A stretch of DNA of 64,000 nt from Candidatus Solirubrobacter pratensis (GCF_000425945.1 NZ_KE384480.1:900599-964598); one strand, 5' to 3'; shown: positions 1 through 8,979, counted from the first letter of the stretch. Notes: generated by a model from the sequence alone, not told the origin. Program-made: numbers and translations.

Positions 1-2817
1 GGCGTCGAGCATCGCGGCCAGCGCGTCGATCAGCGCGCGCCCGTGTCCCTGCTCGGGCAGCCGCGGACCGTGGCGCTCCAGCCGCTCGCGCGCGTCGGCC
101 AGCTCGGCCCGCGCGCCCTCCAAATCCCCCGCGACCCACGCCACGCGGACCTGGACCGCCTGCACGAACGCGGTGTCGTCGCTGCCGAGGTCGCGCCGCG
201 AGCGGGCGCGCCGCACGCGCTCGCGAGCGCCCTCGAGGTCGCCGAGCCGCAGCAGCGCGTCGGCCATTCGCACGTCGAGCATGCCCGCGCCGGTGCCGGG
301 GTCCAGCCCCTCGAGGGCGTCCTGGGCCTCGGCGAGCGCCGTCCGCGCCTGCTCGAGGTCGCCACCGAGCATCAGGCGCCCGGACTCGAGGAAGAGCGCC
401 ATCGCGAGCCCCCACGAGTCGCCGACGCCGGCGAACCCCGCGCGCGCCGCGGCGAGCTCCGCGCCCATGGCCTCGACGTCGCCCTCGTTCTCCGCCCGGC
501 CGGCGCGCAGCAGGTGCAGCGCGGCGCGGACCCACGGATCGGGGTGCACGGCGGCGGACGCCTCGCTCGCGCGGCCGCGCTCCTCGTCGCCGGAGAACAT
601 CGCCAGCACCGGCTTGGCGATCGCGACCAGCGGGCGCTCGCGATCGTCGATGCCGTCGGCGCGGTCGGCCATCTCGGTCACCCGGCGGCGCAGCTCGGCC
701 GCGTCCCCGGACTCCATGATCCCCTCGAACATCCGCAGGCTGGAGGCGATCACGTCATCGGCGGGGTCGCGCTCGCCCTCGACCGCGAGCGCGAAGTCCA
801 GCCACGCGCCGGCCTCGGTCTGGCTGCCCGACAGCAGCCAGAACCAGAGCAGGGTGACGGCCAGGTGCAGCGCGCCGCGCGCGTCGCCGCCGTCGCCCAT
901 GAAGCGCAGCGCGGCGAGGACGTTCTCCCGCTCGGCCTGCAGGCGCGCGAACCAGGCCTTCTGGCCGGGACGGCGCAGGTGCGGCTCGGCGGTCTCGGCG
1001 AGGGCGGCGAAGTAGCGCGCGTGGGCCGCGCGCGCGGACTCCAGCTCGCCCGCCTCCGCGAGCCGCTCCAGCCCGTACTCGCGGATGGTCTCGAGCATCC
1101 GGTAGCGGACCGGCACGGTGTCGGGGACCAGCTGCAGCAGCGAGCGGTCCACGAGCGCGCCCAGGCCGTCGAACGCGTCGGCGCCGTCGACGGCCGTCGC
1201 GCTCTCGACCGTCGCGCCGGCCGGGAAGACGGCGAGCCGGCGGGCGAGCCGGCGCTCGTCCTCGCTCAGCAGCTCCCAGCTCCAGTCGACCACGGCGCGC
1301 AGCGTGCGGTGGCGCGGGAGCGCGGTGCGGCTCCCGCCGGTGAGCAGCCGGAAGCGGTCGTCGAGCCGGGCGGCGAGCTCCGGGAGCGGGAGCGAGCGCA
1401 GGCGCGCGGCGGCGAGCTCGAGCGCGAGCGGCAGGCCGTCGAGGCGGCGGCAGATCTCGACGACGGCGGCGACGGTGCCCTGATCGACCGCGAACCCCGG
1501 GAGCGCCGCGGCGGCGCGGTCCTCGAACAGCCGCACCGCCGGATGCGCGACCGCCTCCCCGGCGCTCGCGCCTGACGCGGGCAGGCCCAGCGGCGGCACC
1601 GGCGCGAGGCTCTCGCCGGCGATCGCGAGCGCCTCGCGGCTCGTGGCCAACACCCGTAGCCGGGGGCATTCGCCGAGCAGCCGGTCGACCAGCTCGGCGG
1701 CGGCGGCGATCAGGTGCTCGCAGTTGTCGAGCACGAGGATCGCCTCGCGGTCGGCGAGCACGTCGAGCAGCCGCTCCAGGGTGTCGCGCGCGGCCAGCGG
1801 CCGGTCGCCGATCGCGGCGTCGCGCAGGCCGAGAGCGCCGAGCACGGCGGGCACGACCTCGACCTCGGCCGTGACCGGCGCGAGCTCCACCATCCAGACG
1901 CCGTCGGCGACCCGGTCGACCCAGCCGGCGACCGCCTCGCGCGCCAGCCGCGTCTTGCCGGCGCCGCCGGGCCCGACCAGCGTGACGAGCCGGCTGCGCT
2001 CCAGCAGCGCGCCGATCTGCTCGATCTCGCGCTCGCGGCCGACGAAGCTCGTCACCGGCGCGGTGAGGTTCGTGCGCGCCGCGGCCCGTGGGGCGCTCTC
2101 GCCGCGCAGGACGGCGAGGTGGGCGGCCTGCAGCTCGGGCGAGGGAGGCACGCCCAGCTCGTCGGCCAGCCGCGCGCGCACGCGCTCGTAGGCGGCCAGC
2201 GCGTCGGCCTGGCGGCCGGCGGCGTAGAGAGCGGAGATCAGCTGCGCCGCGAGCCGCTCGTGCAGCGGATGCTCGGCGCTCAGCGCCTCCAGCTCGGGCA
2301 CGAGCCGCTCGCCGCGGCCGAGCGCGAGGTCGGCGTCGATGCGGCCGGCCAGCGCGGTGAGCCGCAGGTCCTCCAGGCGCGCGGCGGCGGCCGCCGCGAA
2401 GCGGTATTCCGCCATGTCGGCCAGGGCCGGCCCGCGCCACAGCCCGAGCGCCTCGCGCAGCAAGCGCGCGGCGTGCTCGGGATCGCCGGCGGCGAGCGCC
2501 GCGGCGCCCTCGCCGGCCAGCCGCTCGAAGCGGTCGGCGTCGACCTCGGCCTGCAGCGTGTAGCCGCCCGGGGCGGGGGAGACGAGGTCGGCGTCGCCGA
2601 GCGTGCGGCGCAGGCGCGAGACGAGCGACTGCAGCGAGTGCACGTGGTCGGCCGGCAGATCCTGCTCCCACACCGCGTCGACCAGCCGGCCGCTGGTCAC
2701 GGGGCGCCCGGCATCGAGGGCGAGGCGTGCGAGCAGCGCGCGCAGCCGCCCGCCTCCGACGGTTACGCGGCGGCCGTCCTGCTCGACTTCAAGGGGTCCG
2801 AGGACACCGACGATCAC
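1..2817 (-). CDS. SARP/AfsR-type regulator: BTAD plus NB-ARC ATPase, partial at window edge
   Basis: Cytoplasmic transcriptional regulator of the SARP/AfsR kind; the C-terminus runs off the left edge (at least 939 codons present). Residues 1-85 form the winged-helix DNA-binding domain, about 95-240 the bacterial transcriptional activation domain, and from about 260 an NB-ARC ATPase with Walker A GPGGAGKT (near residue 280), Walker B LVLDNCEHL (near 360) and the GLPLALELAA motif (near 459), followed by helical TPR-like sequence. I chose the GTG at 2817 because it overlaps the preceding TGA as GTGA, which implies translational coupling to the upstream open frame. The family usually activates nearby metabolic or secondary-metabolism genes; the target here is unknown. 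Confidence 0.85.
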   Translation of the reverse strand, partial: MIVGVLGPLEVEQDGRRVTVGGGRLRALLARLALDAGRPVTSGRLVDAVWEQDLPADHVHSLQSLVSRLRRTLGDADLVSPAPGGYTLQAEVDADRFERLAGEGAAALAAGDPEHAARLLREALGLWRGPALADMAEYRFAAAAAARLEDLRLTALAGRIDADLALGRGERLVPELEALSAEHPLHERLAAQLISALYAAGRQADALAAYERVRARLADELGVPPSPELQAAHLAVLRGESAPRAAARTNLTAPVTSFVGREREIEQIGALLERSRLVTLVGPGGAGKTRLAREAVAGWVDRVADGVWMVELAPVTAEVEVVPAVLGALGLRDAAIGDRPLAARDTLERLLDVLADREAILVLDNCEHLIAAAAELVDRLLGECPRLRVLATSREALAIAGESLAPVPPLGLPASGASAGEAVAHPAVRLFEDRAAAALPGFAVDQGTVAAVVEICRRLDGLPLALELAAARLRSLPLPELAARLDDRFRLLTGGSRTALPRHRTLRAVVDWSWELLSEDERRLARRLAVFPAGATVESATAVDGADAFDGLGALVDRSLLQLVPDTVPVRYRMLETIREYGLERLAEAGELESARAAHARYFAALAETAEPHLRRPGQKAWFARLQAERENVLAALRFMGDGGDARGALHLAVTLLWFWLLSGSQTEAGAWLDFALAVEGERDPADDVIASSLRMFEGIMESGDAAELRRRVTEMADRADGIDDRERPLVAIAKPVLAMFSGDEERGRASEASAAVHPDPWVRAALHLLRAGRAENEGDVEAMGAELAAARAGFAGVGDSWGLAMALFLESGRLMLGGDLEQARTALAEAQDALEGLDPGTGAGMLDVRMADALLRLGDLEGARERVRRARSRRDLGSDDTAFVQAVQVRVAWVAGDLEGARAELADARERLERHGPRLPEQGHGRALIDALAAMLDA

Positions 2818-3300
2818 CGCTCCACAATGGCATGGTCGGCCGCCGGAGCGCGGCGGAAGCGCCCGGTCGGCGCGGCAGCCGCGCCGCGCGTGAACGCGCT
2901 CACGAGCAAGGTCACGACGACATTGACGACGAGTGCCACGACGAACCACTGCGGGAACGCGTCCTTGGCCACCGAGAGCAGCGCGAGATCGGAGTCGGCG
3001 AGCTTTGGCACCTGCAGCACCGCCGCGAAGCCGACGAAGAAGACGAACGCGATCAGCAGCTGGTAGAGCGGCATGAACGCGGCGTTGCGGCGGAAGACGT
3101 TCTCGTCCTTGGCGGCCAGCGCCGAGCCGAACGTGTGCGGCCACATGTAGAAGCCGAGCGCGGTCAGCAGCACCGTCGAGGCGAACCAGACGGGCGTCAG
3201 CTGGTCGCCCTTGAGCGCCGTGAAGCCGGGCTTGGCGTCCTCGACGCGGTGGAACATCTCGCCGATCGACCCGAAGTAGTGGATCGGCAGGTAGTGAGCT
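2814..3300 (-). pseudogene. Remnant of a sodium:solute symporter (SSS family) with two deletions
   Basis: The frame carries unmistakable middle-domain sequence of SSS permeases of the MctP type: HYFGSIGEMF, then STVLLTALGFYMWPHTFG, FRRNAAFMPLYQL and FVFFVGFAAVLQVP. An intact symporter has about 500-550 residues; here the first roughly 215 residues are absent. After DAFPQWF the text jumps to a last transmembrane helix (VVALVVNVVVTLLVSAFTR), so an internal stretch, perhaps 200 residues, is missing as well. The first methionine in frame is at 3257 (147 aa). The ATG that overlaps the stop of the upstream M20 gene (ATGA near 3304) reads a different frame, so the 5' junction is also frame-shifted. 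It cannot be a working 12-14 helix transporter. It might still be translated and couples by GTGA to the regulator downstream. Confidence 0.7.
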
Positions 3301-4422
3301 TCATGTCATCTCCCCGAGGGCTTGCAGTGCGACCTGGACATGGAGCCGCGTGCCGAGCGCGAGCGCCCGCTCGTCGATCCGGAAGCGCGGGTGGTGGTGC
3401 GGGAACTCGCCGCCGGCGCCGATGAACGCGTAGCAGCCGGGGGCGTGCTGGAGGAAGGCCGAGAAGTCGTCGCCGCCCATGATCGGCTTGAGGTCGGCGA
3501 GCCGGTCGCCGATCGCGTCCTGGACGAGCGCGGTGGCGGTGGGATCGTTGACGACGGGCGTGTAGCCGAAGCGGTAGTCCAGCTCGGCGCTGGTGCCGTG
3601 AGCGGCGGCGACCGAGGTGGCGACCTGCTCGATCAGGCGCGGGAGCTGCTCGCGCGTGGCCGCGTCGAACGAGCGCGTGGTGCCGGTGAGGACGGCCTCG
3701 CCCGGGATCACGTTGGGCGCGTCGCCCGCATGCAGGCTGCCGACGGTCACGACCGCGGGCTGCAGCGGGTCGATCCGTCTCGCGACGATGTGCTGGAGCC
3801 CGGTGACGATCGCGGCGGCCGCCGCGATCGTGTCGTCGGCGGTGTGGGGCAGCCCGGCGTGGCCGCCGCGGCCGGTGACGGTGAGCTTGAAGAAGTCCGC
3901 GGCGGCCATGAACGGTCCCGGCCGGGCGACGACCTTGCCGTACTCGAGCGGCGTCCACAGGTGGCAGCCGTAGACGAGGTCGACGCCGTCCATCACGCCC
4001 GCCGCGACCATGTCGCGCGCGCCGCCCGGCGCAAGCTCTTCGGCGTGCTGGAACAGGAAGCGGATCTCGCCGCCGGGGAGCTCCTGCGCGAGCAGCTCCC
4101 GCGCCGCGCCGAGCAGCATCGCGGTGTGCCCGTCGTGCCCGCAGGCGTGCATGAGGCCGGGCCGCTCGGAGGCGAACTCGACGCCGCTCTCCTCGGCGAT
4201 CGGCAGCGCGTCGATGTCGGCGCGCAGCGCGACCGTCGGGCCGGGCCGGCCGGTGCTGAGCCGCGCGAGCACGCTCGTCTCGGTCGGGCGCTCGACGTTC
4301 AGCCCGCCAAGGCCTTCGAGCGTCTCGGCGACGAAGCGCGCGGTCTCGTGCTCCTCGAAGCTGGGCTCAGGGTGGCGGTGCAGGTGGCGCCGCCATTCGA
4401 CGACCTGGTCGTCGACCTCCAC
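3301..4422 (-). CDS. M20-family amidohydrolase (hippurate / N-acyl-amino-acid hydrolase type)
   Basis: A 373-aa cytoplasmic metallohydrolase of peptidase family M20D, the usual length for hippurate hydrolase, N-acetyl-amino-acid deacylase and IAA-conjugate hydrolase homologues. Visible motifs are HRHPEPSFEEHET near residue 15, ALRADIDALPI near 66, the metal-binding MHACGHDGH at 91-99, HAEE with the catalytic glutamates at 126-129 and GGDDFSAFL near the C-terminus. It should hydrolyse the amide bond of an N-acyl or aryl-acyl amino acid; the exact substrate cannot be read. Start is GTG at 4422, 20 bp after the stop of the upstream gene. Its stop lies directly before the remnant of an SSS transporter, which may once have imported its substrate. 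Confidence 0.88.
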   Translation of the reverse strand: MEVDDQVVEWRRHLHRHPEPSFEEHETARFVAETLEGLGGLNVERPTETSVLARLSTGRPGPTVALRADIDALPIAEESGVEFASERPGLMHACGHDGHTAMLLGAARELLAQELPGGEIRFLFQHAEELAPGGARDMVAAGVMDGVDLVYGCHLWTPLEYGKVVARPGPFMAAADFFKLTVTGRGGHAGLPHTADDTIAAAAAIVTGLQHIVARRIDPLQPAVVTVGSLHAGDAPNVIPGEAVLTGTTRSFDAATREQLPRLIEQVATSVAAAHGTSAELDYRFGYTPVVNDPTATALVQDAIGDRLADLKPIMGGDDFSAFLQHAPGCYAFIGAGGEFPHHHPRFRIDERALALGTRLHVQVALQALGEMT

Positions 4423-4442
4423 GAGGTTGCGGTACCCGCCGA

Positions 4443-5807
4443 TCAGCCCGCGTACTCGGCCCGATCGACCGCCTCGGTCATCTCACCGAGCAGGCCGAGC
4501 TCCTGGACCGAGCACATCGCGGCGGCGCAGCGGCCGCGGTCGGCGAGCAGGTACCACGCGCCCGCACTGGTGTAGTGCCAGGCGTAGGCGAACTCGGTTC
4601 GCGGGTCCTGGGCGATCAGCATCGCCTCGCGCGCGTCGAGCGGCTCGCACACCGCGGCCAGCAGCGCAGCGCCGAACGCGCCCATCCCCAGGCCGCCCCC
4701 GGCGACCGCGGCGCGGAACGCGGCGGGCGTCGCTGTGGCGCTGACATCGCGGCGCTGGGCGCCGGCGAGCGCCTCCCAGATGTCGGCCAACGCCTGGTCG
4801 TCGGTGGTCGCCCCGTAGGCGACGCGCTCGCCGACGATCACCCAGGCGGCATCGTCCGCCGGGCCGCGCACCGCGAGCAGCGCGGGGTCGAACTCCCACG
4901 CGCGCATCATCATCCGGAACATCACGCCCGTCCGCGTCTGAACCGTCGAGCCGACGCTGCGGCCCGGCGCCCAGGGGTCTGGGGCCGGCTCTTCGATGCC
5001 GGCGGGCTCGGCGACCCGCTCGCGCGGCGCGCCCGCGATGGTCGTGAGGATCGCCGGCCGGCGCGGCTCGCCGAGTCCGCCCAGCGGTCCGTCGCCGTCC
5101 GGCGCGTCCTCGTGGCGGGTGAGCGCGACGGCCTCGTCCTCGGCGAGCGCGCGCAGGTACTGGAGCACGACCGCCGCCATGTCCGCCTCGGCGCGCTGGG
5201 CCTGGGCGAGCGGCGAGTGGTCGGTGGAGCTCAAGCGCGTGTCGACGAGCCGCTCGCCGACCAGCATGTCCGCGGTCATCGGGCCGCGGTCGAACGACTC
5301 GGCGGCGCCGAACGCGATCCGGCCGACGGGGGTCAGGCGCTCGGGCGAGAGCAGGGTGTCGCGCCGGCCGCCGTAGCAGCTGATCGAGAGCAGGTCCCTC
5401 TCCTGCCAGCACAGCGCGGCGACCAGCGTCAGCTCGTCGCCGGCGACAGGCACGCCCTCGTTCGTCTCGGCGGCGAAGTCCAGGAACAGGCTCGGCTTGG
5501 GCAAGACGGCGCGCAGGCCGAGGCGCACCGCATCGCGCCGGCTGACGGCGCGCAGGCGAGGGCGGACGGCCGGCACGTCGACCTCCACGACCCAGGCCTG
5601 CTCGAGCAGCGTCAGCATCCGGGCGGCGTTGACGCCGCGCAGCCGCGCGACCGCCTCCTCGGCCGTCTCGTACGGCCCCCCGGCACGCTCCACGGCGCCG
5701 GTGCCGGCGTCGCGCGTGGCGAGGAAGAGGTCGCGGAACGAGTTCGTCCCACCCCAGTTCGGCGGCCGCAGCGCGCGCAGCTGCTCGATCACCGCCTCCC
5801 GGTTCAT
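4443..5807 (-). CDS. Hypothetical protein, 454 aa, no recognised domain
   Basis: I do not recognise a family. The protein is soluble-looking, has no signal peptide or membrane segment, and begins with a tidy helix (MNREAVIEQLRALRPPNWGG) that mentions no catalytic motif I know. The frame is open further upstream to 5969, but that extension is arginine-rich shadow sequence; I chose ATG 5807 because it overlaps the stop of the zinc-ribbon gene as ATGA, and it starts a normal-composition protein. A proline/acid-rich linker around residues 265-285 separates two halves. Co-directional and translationally coupled with the zinc-ribbon gene and 20 bp before the M20 hydrolase, so it is probably part of that operon. 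Confidence 0.7.
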   Translation of the reverse strand: MNREAVIEQLRALRPPNWGGTNSFRDLFLATRDAGTGAVERAGGPYETAEEAVARLRGVNAARMLTLLEQAWVVEVDVPAVRPRLRAVSRRDAVRLGLRAVLPKPSLFLDFAAETNEGVPVAGDELTLVAALCWQERDLLSISCYGGRRDTLLSPERLTPVGRIAFGAAESFDRGPMTADMLVGERLVDTRLSSTDHSPLAQAQRAEADMAAVVLQYLRALAEDEAVALTRHEDAPDGDGPLGGLGEPRRPAILTTIAGAPRERVAEPAGIEEPAPDPWAPGRSVGSTVQTRTGVMFRMMMRAWEFDPALLAVRGPADDAAWVIVGERVAYGATTDDQALADIWEALAGAQRRDVSATATPAAFRAAVAGGGLGMGAFGAALLAAVCEPLDAREAMLIAQDPRTEFAYAWHYTSAGAWYLLADRGRCAAAMCSVQELGLLGEMTEAVDRAEYAG

Positions 5808-6082
5808 CGATGACGCACGCGCACCACGACGCGCGCGGGGCGCGAGGGCGGGGCGAGCGACAGGAAGTCCCGCACCGCGCCACGTCCTCCGCAGAACGGG
5901 CACGAGAGCGGAGCGGCGGGGGACAGCGGCGCGTCCCCGGGGAAGACGGGCGCATCGCACTCGGGGCACGCGAGCGTGCCGGACGCGAGGTGCGTCGAGC
6001 GCCCGAGCCGGATCTCGTTGCGCGGCGCGACGGGTTCCCGGCGCGCGGCATCCGAGCCGTCGAAGCGCCGGTCGAACATCAT
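5804..6082 (-). CDS. Small zinc-ribbon protein
   Basis: A 92-aa protein with two CPxC knuckles: CPEC at about residues 39-42 and CPFC at 61-64, the classic four-cysteine zinc ribbon. The C-terminus is basic (RPARVVVRVRHR), which would suit nucleic-acid or protein contact. It could start at either of two adjacent ATG codons (6082 or 6079). Its stop overlaps the ATG of the 454-aa hypothetical gene (ATGA), so the two products are probably made together and may interact. Function unknown. Confidence 0.7.
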   Translation of the reverse strand: MMFDRRFDGSDAARREPVAPRNEIRLGRSTHLASGTLACPECDAPVFPGDAPLSPAAPLSCPFCGGRGAVRDFLSLAPPSRPARVVVRVRHR

Positions 6083-6205
6083 CGGTTCCAGTCTACGCCG
6101 GTGATCGCGCGCGCCAGAGAGACCCGCATCCCTTACCAGCGCAGTTCGCCGATCCTGCCGCGCGCCGTGAAGTACGCGCGCCGACCGCGCGAACCGCTCA
6201 ACCCC

Positions 6206-7171
6206 CTACCCAGCCACAGCCAGCGCAGCCTGGCGAGCCGTCTCTCGCGCCTCCCGGCACCAGGGGTCCGCGGCCGCGGCGCGGATGCCGGCGGCGAGCG
6301 CCTCGTGCGCGTTTCCCGCGTCGAGCGCTTGCCGCGCCTGGCGGCCGAGCGCCTCGGCCAGGTCTCGATCCTCGGCCGTCACGCGGACGAGCTGCGTGAA
6401 TGGTGTCTCGGCGACGCTCTGCAGCTTGGTCGCGAACGCCTCGAACGCTTCCCACGCCGCCCACAGGCCGGGCTCGGGATCGGCCCGGCGCAGCCACCAG
6501 CGCTGGAACTTGAGCGCCTCGCGCAGTTGCAGGGCGTGCCGCTCGCCCGAGCTGCCGAGCGACATGTTCTCGCCGTGGAAGCGGTAGGAGGTGCGCGGCT
6601 CGGGCAGGTAGACGACGCGGCTCTCGCGCATCGCGCGGATCGCGAAGTACCAGTCGGCGAACGCGAGTCCGCGAGGGATCGGGCACCAGCGGCGCGCCAT
6701 GTCCGCGCGCATGAGGATCGAGGAGGACGTGGCGACGTTCCCGCACAGCCAACCCGCGAGATCCTTCGGCGGCGACGCGTCGCCGAGCCACGACGGGTCG
6801 ATCTCGTTCCCCTCGGCGTCGATCACCGTCATGTCGCCGTACAGCAGCGCAGCGTCCCCGAGCGCGGCGACCTGGCGGCGGATCTTGTCGGCCGGCCAGA
6901 CGTCGTCGGCGTCGAGCAGCGCGAACAGCTCGCCTTCGCCCTCGGCGATCGCGCGGTGGGTCGCCGCGACGTAGCCGCGGTTCTCCTGGCGGATGACGCG
7001 CACGTCGCGGGACGCGAGCTCGCGCGCGGTCCCGTCGGTCGAGCCGTCGTCGATCACGACCACGTCCAGGCGGCCCTCGTAGTCCTGCGCCAGCGCGCTG
7101 TCGACCGCCTCGCCGATGAAGCGCTCGCAGTCGTAGGCGGTGATCAGCGCGGTCACGTGCGGGACGCTCAT
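6206..7171 (-). CDS. GT2 family glycosyltransferase (second of a tandem pair)
   Basis: A 321-aa inverting GT-A glycosyltransferase of family 2. The nucleotide-sugar site shows VVVIDDGSTDGT at residues 37-48 and the metal-binding DADD at 87-90. The acceptor half has WLGD, ADWYFAIRAMRES and a long helical tail. No transmembrane helix is present, so it acts at the cytoplasmic face, probably on a surface polysaccharide or lipid-linked sugar. Start ATG 7171 overlaps the stop of the upstream glycosyltransferase (ATGA). It has the same domain order, RYGDM-type core (YGDMTVIDAEG) and C-terminal helical repeat as its neighbour, so the two are tandem paralogues. Donor and acceptor cannot be predicted. 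Confidence 0.85.
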   Translation of the reverse strand: MSVPHVTALITAYDCERFIGEAVDSALAQDYEGRLDVVVIDDGSTDGTARELASRDVRVIRQENRGYVAATHRAIAEGEGELFALLDADDVWPADKIRRQVAALGDAALLYGDMTVIDAEGNEIDPSWLGDASPPKDLAGWLCGNVATSSSILMRADMARRWCPIPRGLAFADWYFAIRAMRESRVVYLPEPRTSYRFHGENMSLGSSGERHALQLREALKFQRWWLRRADPEPGLWAAWEAFEAFATKLQSVAETPFTQLVRVTAEDRDLAEALGRQARQALDAGNAHEALAAGIRAAAADPWCREARETARQAALAVAG

Positions 7172-8142
7172 GCGACCAGCTCCCAGGCCGCCTCCAGCGC
7201 CGCGTGCGCCGCGGGCTCCCACGGGTTGGCGGCCAGCGCGCGGACCGCCGCGGCGAGCGCCTCGGCCGGGTCCTCGTGCTGGGCGCCGAGCTCCGCCCAC
7301 GCGCGCTCGCGCTCGGCCGGCCCGAGCGGGACGATGCTCTCGAACGGGCTGCCGAGATGCGCCAGCGCCTCGCTGACGTTGCGCTCGAATGCATTCCAGG
7401 CGAGCGCCAGCTCGCGCGGCGTCGCCTCCCCGGCTCGCACCTCCCCGAGGAAGCAGCGCTGCGTCGCCGCCCGCCGCACGTGCGCACGCCCGAGCGCGGG
7501 ACCTTCGGTGCCGAGCCCGATGTTGCCCTCGTGGGAGCGGTAGCCGGTGCGCGGCTCCGGCAGGTACGCGATCTCGCCGGCGCGGGCGGCCGACAGCGCC
7601 AGCCACCAGTCGGCGCAGCGCAGGTGCGGCGGGATCGGACCGAGCCGGCGCGAGAGATCCGCGCGCAGCACGATCGAGGACGCCGTCGCCGCATTGGCCG
7701 TCAGCAGCGCGCCGAAGCACGAGCGCCCGGACGGCGGCTCGCCCTCCCACACGAGCTCGAGCCACGAGTCGCACAGCACGGTCCCGTCGCCGTCGATCAC
7801 CGTCATGTCGCCGTAGATCAGGCCGGCGTCGCCCAGCGCCTCGATCTGGCGCGAGAGCTTGCCGGCCGGCCAGCGGTCGTCGGCGTCCAGCAGCGCCAGC
7901 AGCTCGCCCCGCGCCGCCGCGCGCGCCGCATTGACCGCCGCCGCGGTGCCGGCGTTCCCCTGGCGGATGACGCGCGCGCCGTAGGCGGCCGCGATCTCGG
8001 CGCTCGCGTCGGCCGAGCCGTCGTCGACGACGATCAGCTCGAGCGGCGCGTGCTCCTGGGCGAGCGCGCTCTCGAGCGCCTCGCCGAGGAACGCCTCCCC
8101 GTCGTGCACGGGAACCAGGACGCTGACGGTGGGATCCGGCAT
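7168..8142 (-). CDS. GT2 family glycosyltransferase (first of a tandem pair)
   Basis: A 324-aa GT-A fold glycosyltransferase. LIVVDDGSADAS lies at residues 36-47 and LLDADDRW at 83-90; YGDMTVIDGDG and ADWWLALSAARAG match the corresponding places of the downstream paralogue. The C-terminal 60 residues (EALAAAVRALAANPWEP and on) are the same helical tail found in the second enzyme. It starts at ATG 8142 and is transcribed divergently from the PrmC-like gene at 8251 with about 108 bp between them. The pair probably adds two related sugars successively to one glycan. Confidence 0.85.
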   Translation of the reverse strand: MPDPTVSVLVPVHDGEAFLGEALESALAQEHAPLELIVVDDGSADASAEIAAAYGARVIRQGNAGTAAAVNAARAAARGELLALLDADDRWPAGKLSRQIEALGDAGLIYGDMTVIDGDGTVLCDSWLELVWEGEPPSGRSCFGALLTANAATASSIVLRADLSRRLGPIPPHLRCADWWLALSAARAGEIAYLPEPRTGYRSHEGNIGLGTEGPALGRAHVRRAATQRCFLGEVRAGEATPRELALAWNAFERNVSEALAHLGSPFESIVPLGPAERERAWAELGAQHEDPAEALAAAVRALAANPWEPAAHAALEAAWELVA

Positions 8143-8250
8143 CTGGCCGAGTCATCGGCCCGAAGCGCCGGAATCCCACCAGCTTATGAGCGCCGCCTCA
8201 TGAGACTTCCCCTCCATCTCTCAGAACGTCCGCGTGCTCCAATCACCCGG

Positions 8251-8979
8251 ATGGATCTGACAGAGGTGCTGATGCGCAACGGATTCGTCGCCGCGGAGGA
8301 GGAGGCGGAGGAGCTGCTTGCCGCCGCGGGCGGCGACGAAGCGCGGCTGGACGCGATGCTCGAGCGGCGCCTCACGGGCGAGCCGCTGGCGTGGATCACA
8401 GGCACCGCGCCGTTCTGCGGGCTCTGGATCAAGGTCGACCCGGGCGTCTATGTCCCGCGCTGGCAGACCGAGGTGCTCGCCAGGCGCGCGGTCGAGCGGC
8501 TCCCGGCCGGCGGGACGGCGATCGACGTCTGCACCGGCAGCGGAGCGGTCGCGGTGACGCTCATGCGCGCCGGCGCGCGGGTGGTGGCCTCAGACCTGGA
8601 CGAGCGATCGGTCGCCTGCGCCCGCAGCAATGGGGTGGACGCCTACGCCGGCGACCTCTTCGAGCCCTTCAGCGAGCCGGTCGACGTGATCACCGGCGTC
8701 GTCCCGTACGTCCCGACGCCCGACCTGCCGCTGCTGCAGCGCGACACCTTCACGTTCGAGACGGCGCTCTCCTATGACGGCGGCGACGACGGCACGGCGA
8801 TCCTCCGGCGCGCGATCGCCGAGGCGCCGCGCTTCCTGCGGCCCGGCGGCGCGCTCCTGCTCGAGCTCGGCGGGCGCCAGGCCGACGCGCTCCAGGACGC
8901 GCTCGAGGCCTACGCCGACGTCAACGTGCTGGTCGACGAGGACGGCGACGTCCGCGCGATCGAGGCCACGCGGCTATAG
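8251..8979 (+). CDS. PrmC/HemK-like SAM methyltransferase lacking the NPPY asparagine
   Basis: A 242-aa protein of the PrmC-related group found in actinobacteria. The N-terminal helical part is followed by GEPLAWITG (43-51) and YVPRWQTE (67-74), both typical of PrmC, and the SAM-binding loop IDVCTGSGAV at 91-100. True PrmC enzymes carry NPPY (NAPY in the related group), in which the asparagine and prolines hold the target glutamine amide; here the place reads VVPY at 150-153. SAM binding looks intact but glutamine N5 methylation is doubtful. ATG 8251 gives the expected N-terminus; ATG 8200 in frame is an alternative. Its stop overlaps the convergent amidase gene by 6 bp in a CTATAG palindrome. 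Confidence 0.75.
   Translation: MDLTEVLMRNGFVAAEEEAEELLAAAGGDEARLDAMLERRLTGEPLAWITGTAPFCGLWIKVDPGVYVPRWQTEVLARRAVERLPAGGTAIDVCTGSGAVAVTLMRAGARVVASDLDERSVACARSNGVDAYAGDLFEPFSEPVDVITGVVPYVPTPDLPLLQRDTFTFETALSYDGGDDGTAILRRAIAEAPRFLRPGGALLLELGGRQADALQDALEAYADVNVLVDEDGDVRAIEATRL

Noticed and set aside
43-1575. Long plus-strand frame opposite the first regulator
   Set aside because: Same antisense effect; the minus-strand frame carries BTAD and NB-ARC motifs through the whole stretch.
5807-5969. N-terminal extension of the 454-aa hypothetical protein
   Set aside because: The extra 54 residues are arginine-rich and overlap the zinc-ribbon gene in another frame; the ATGA overlap gives a better start.
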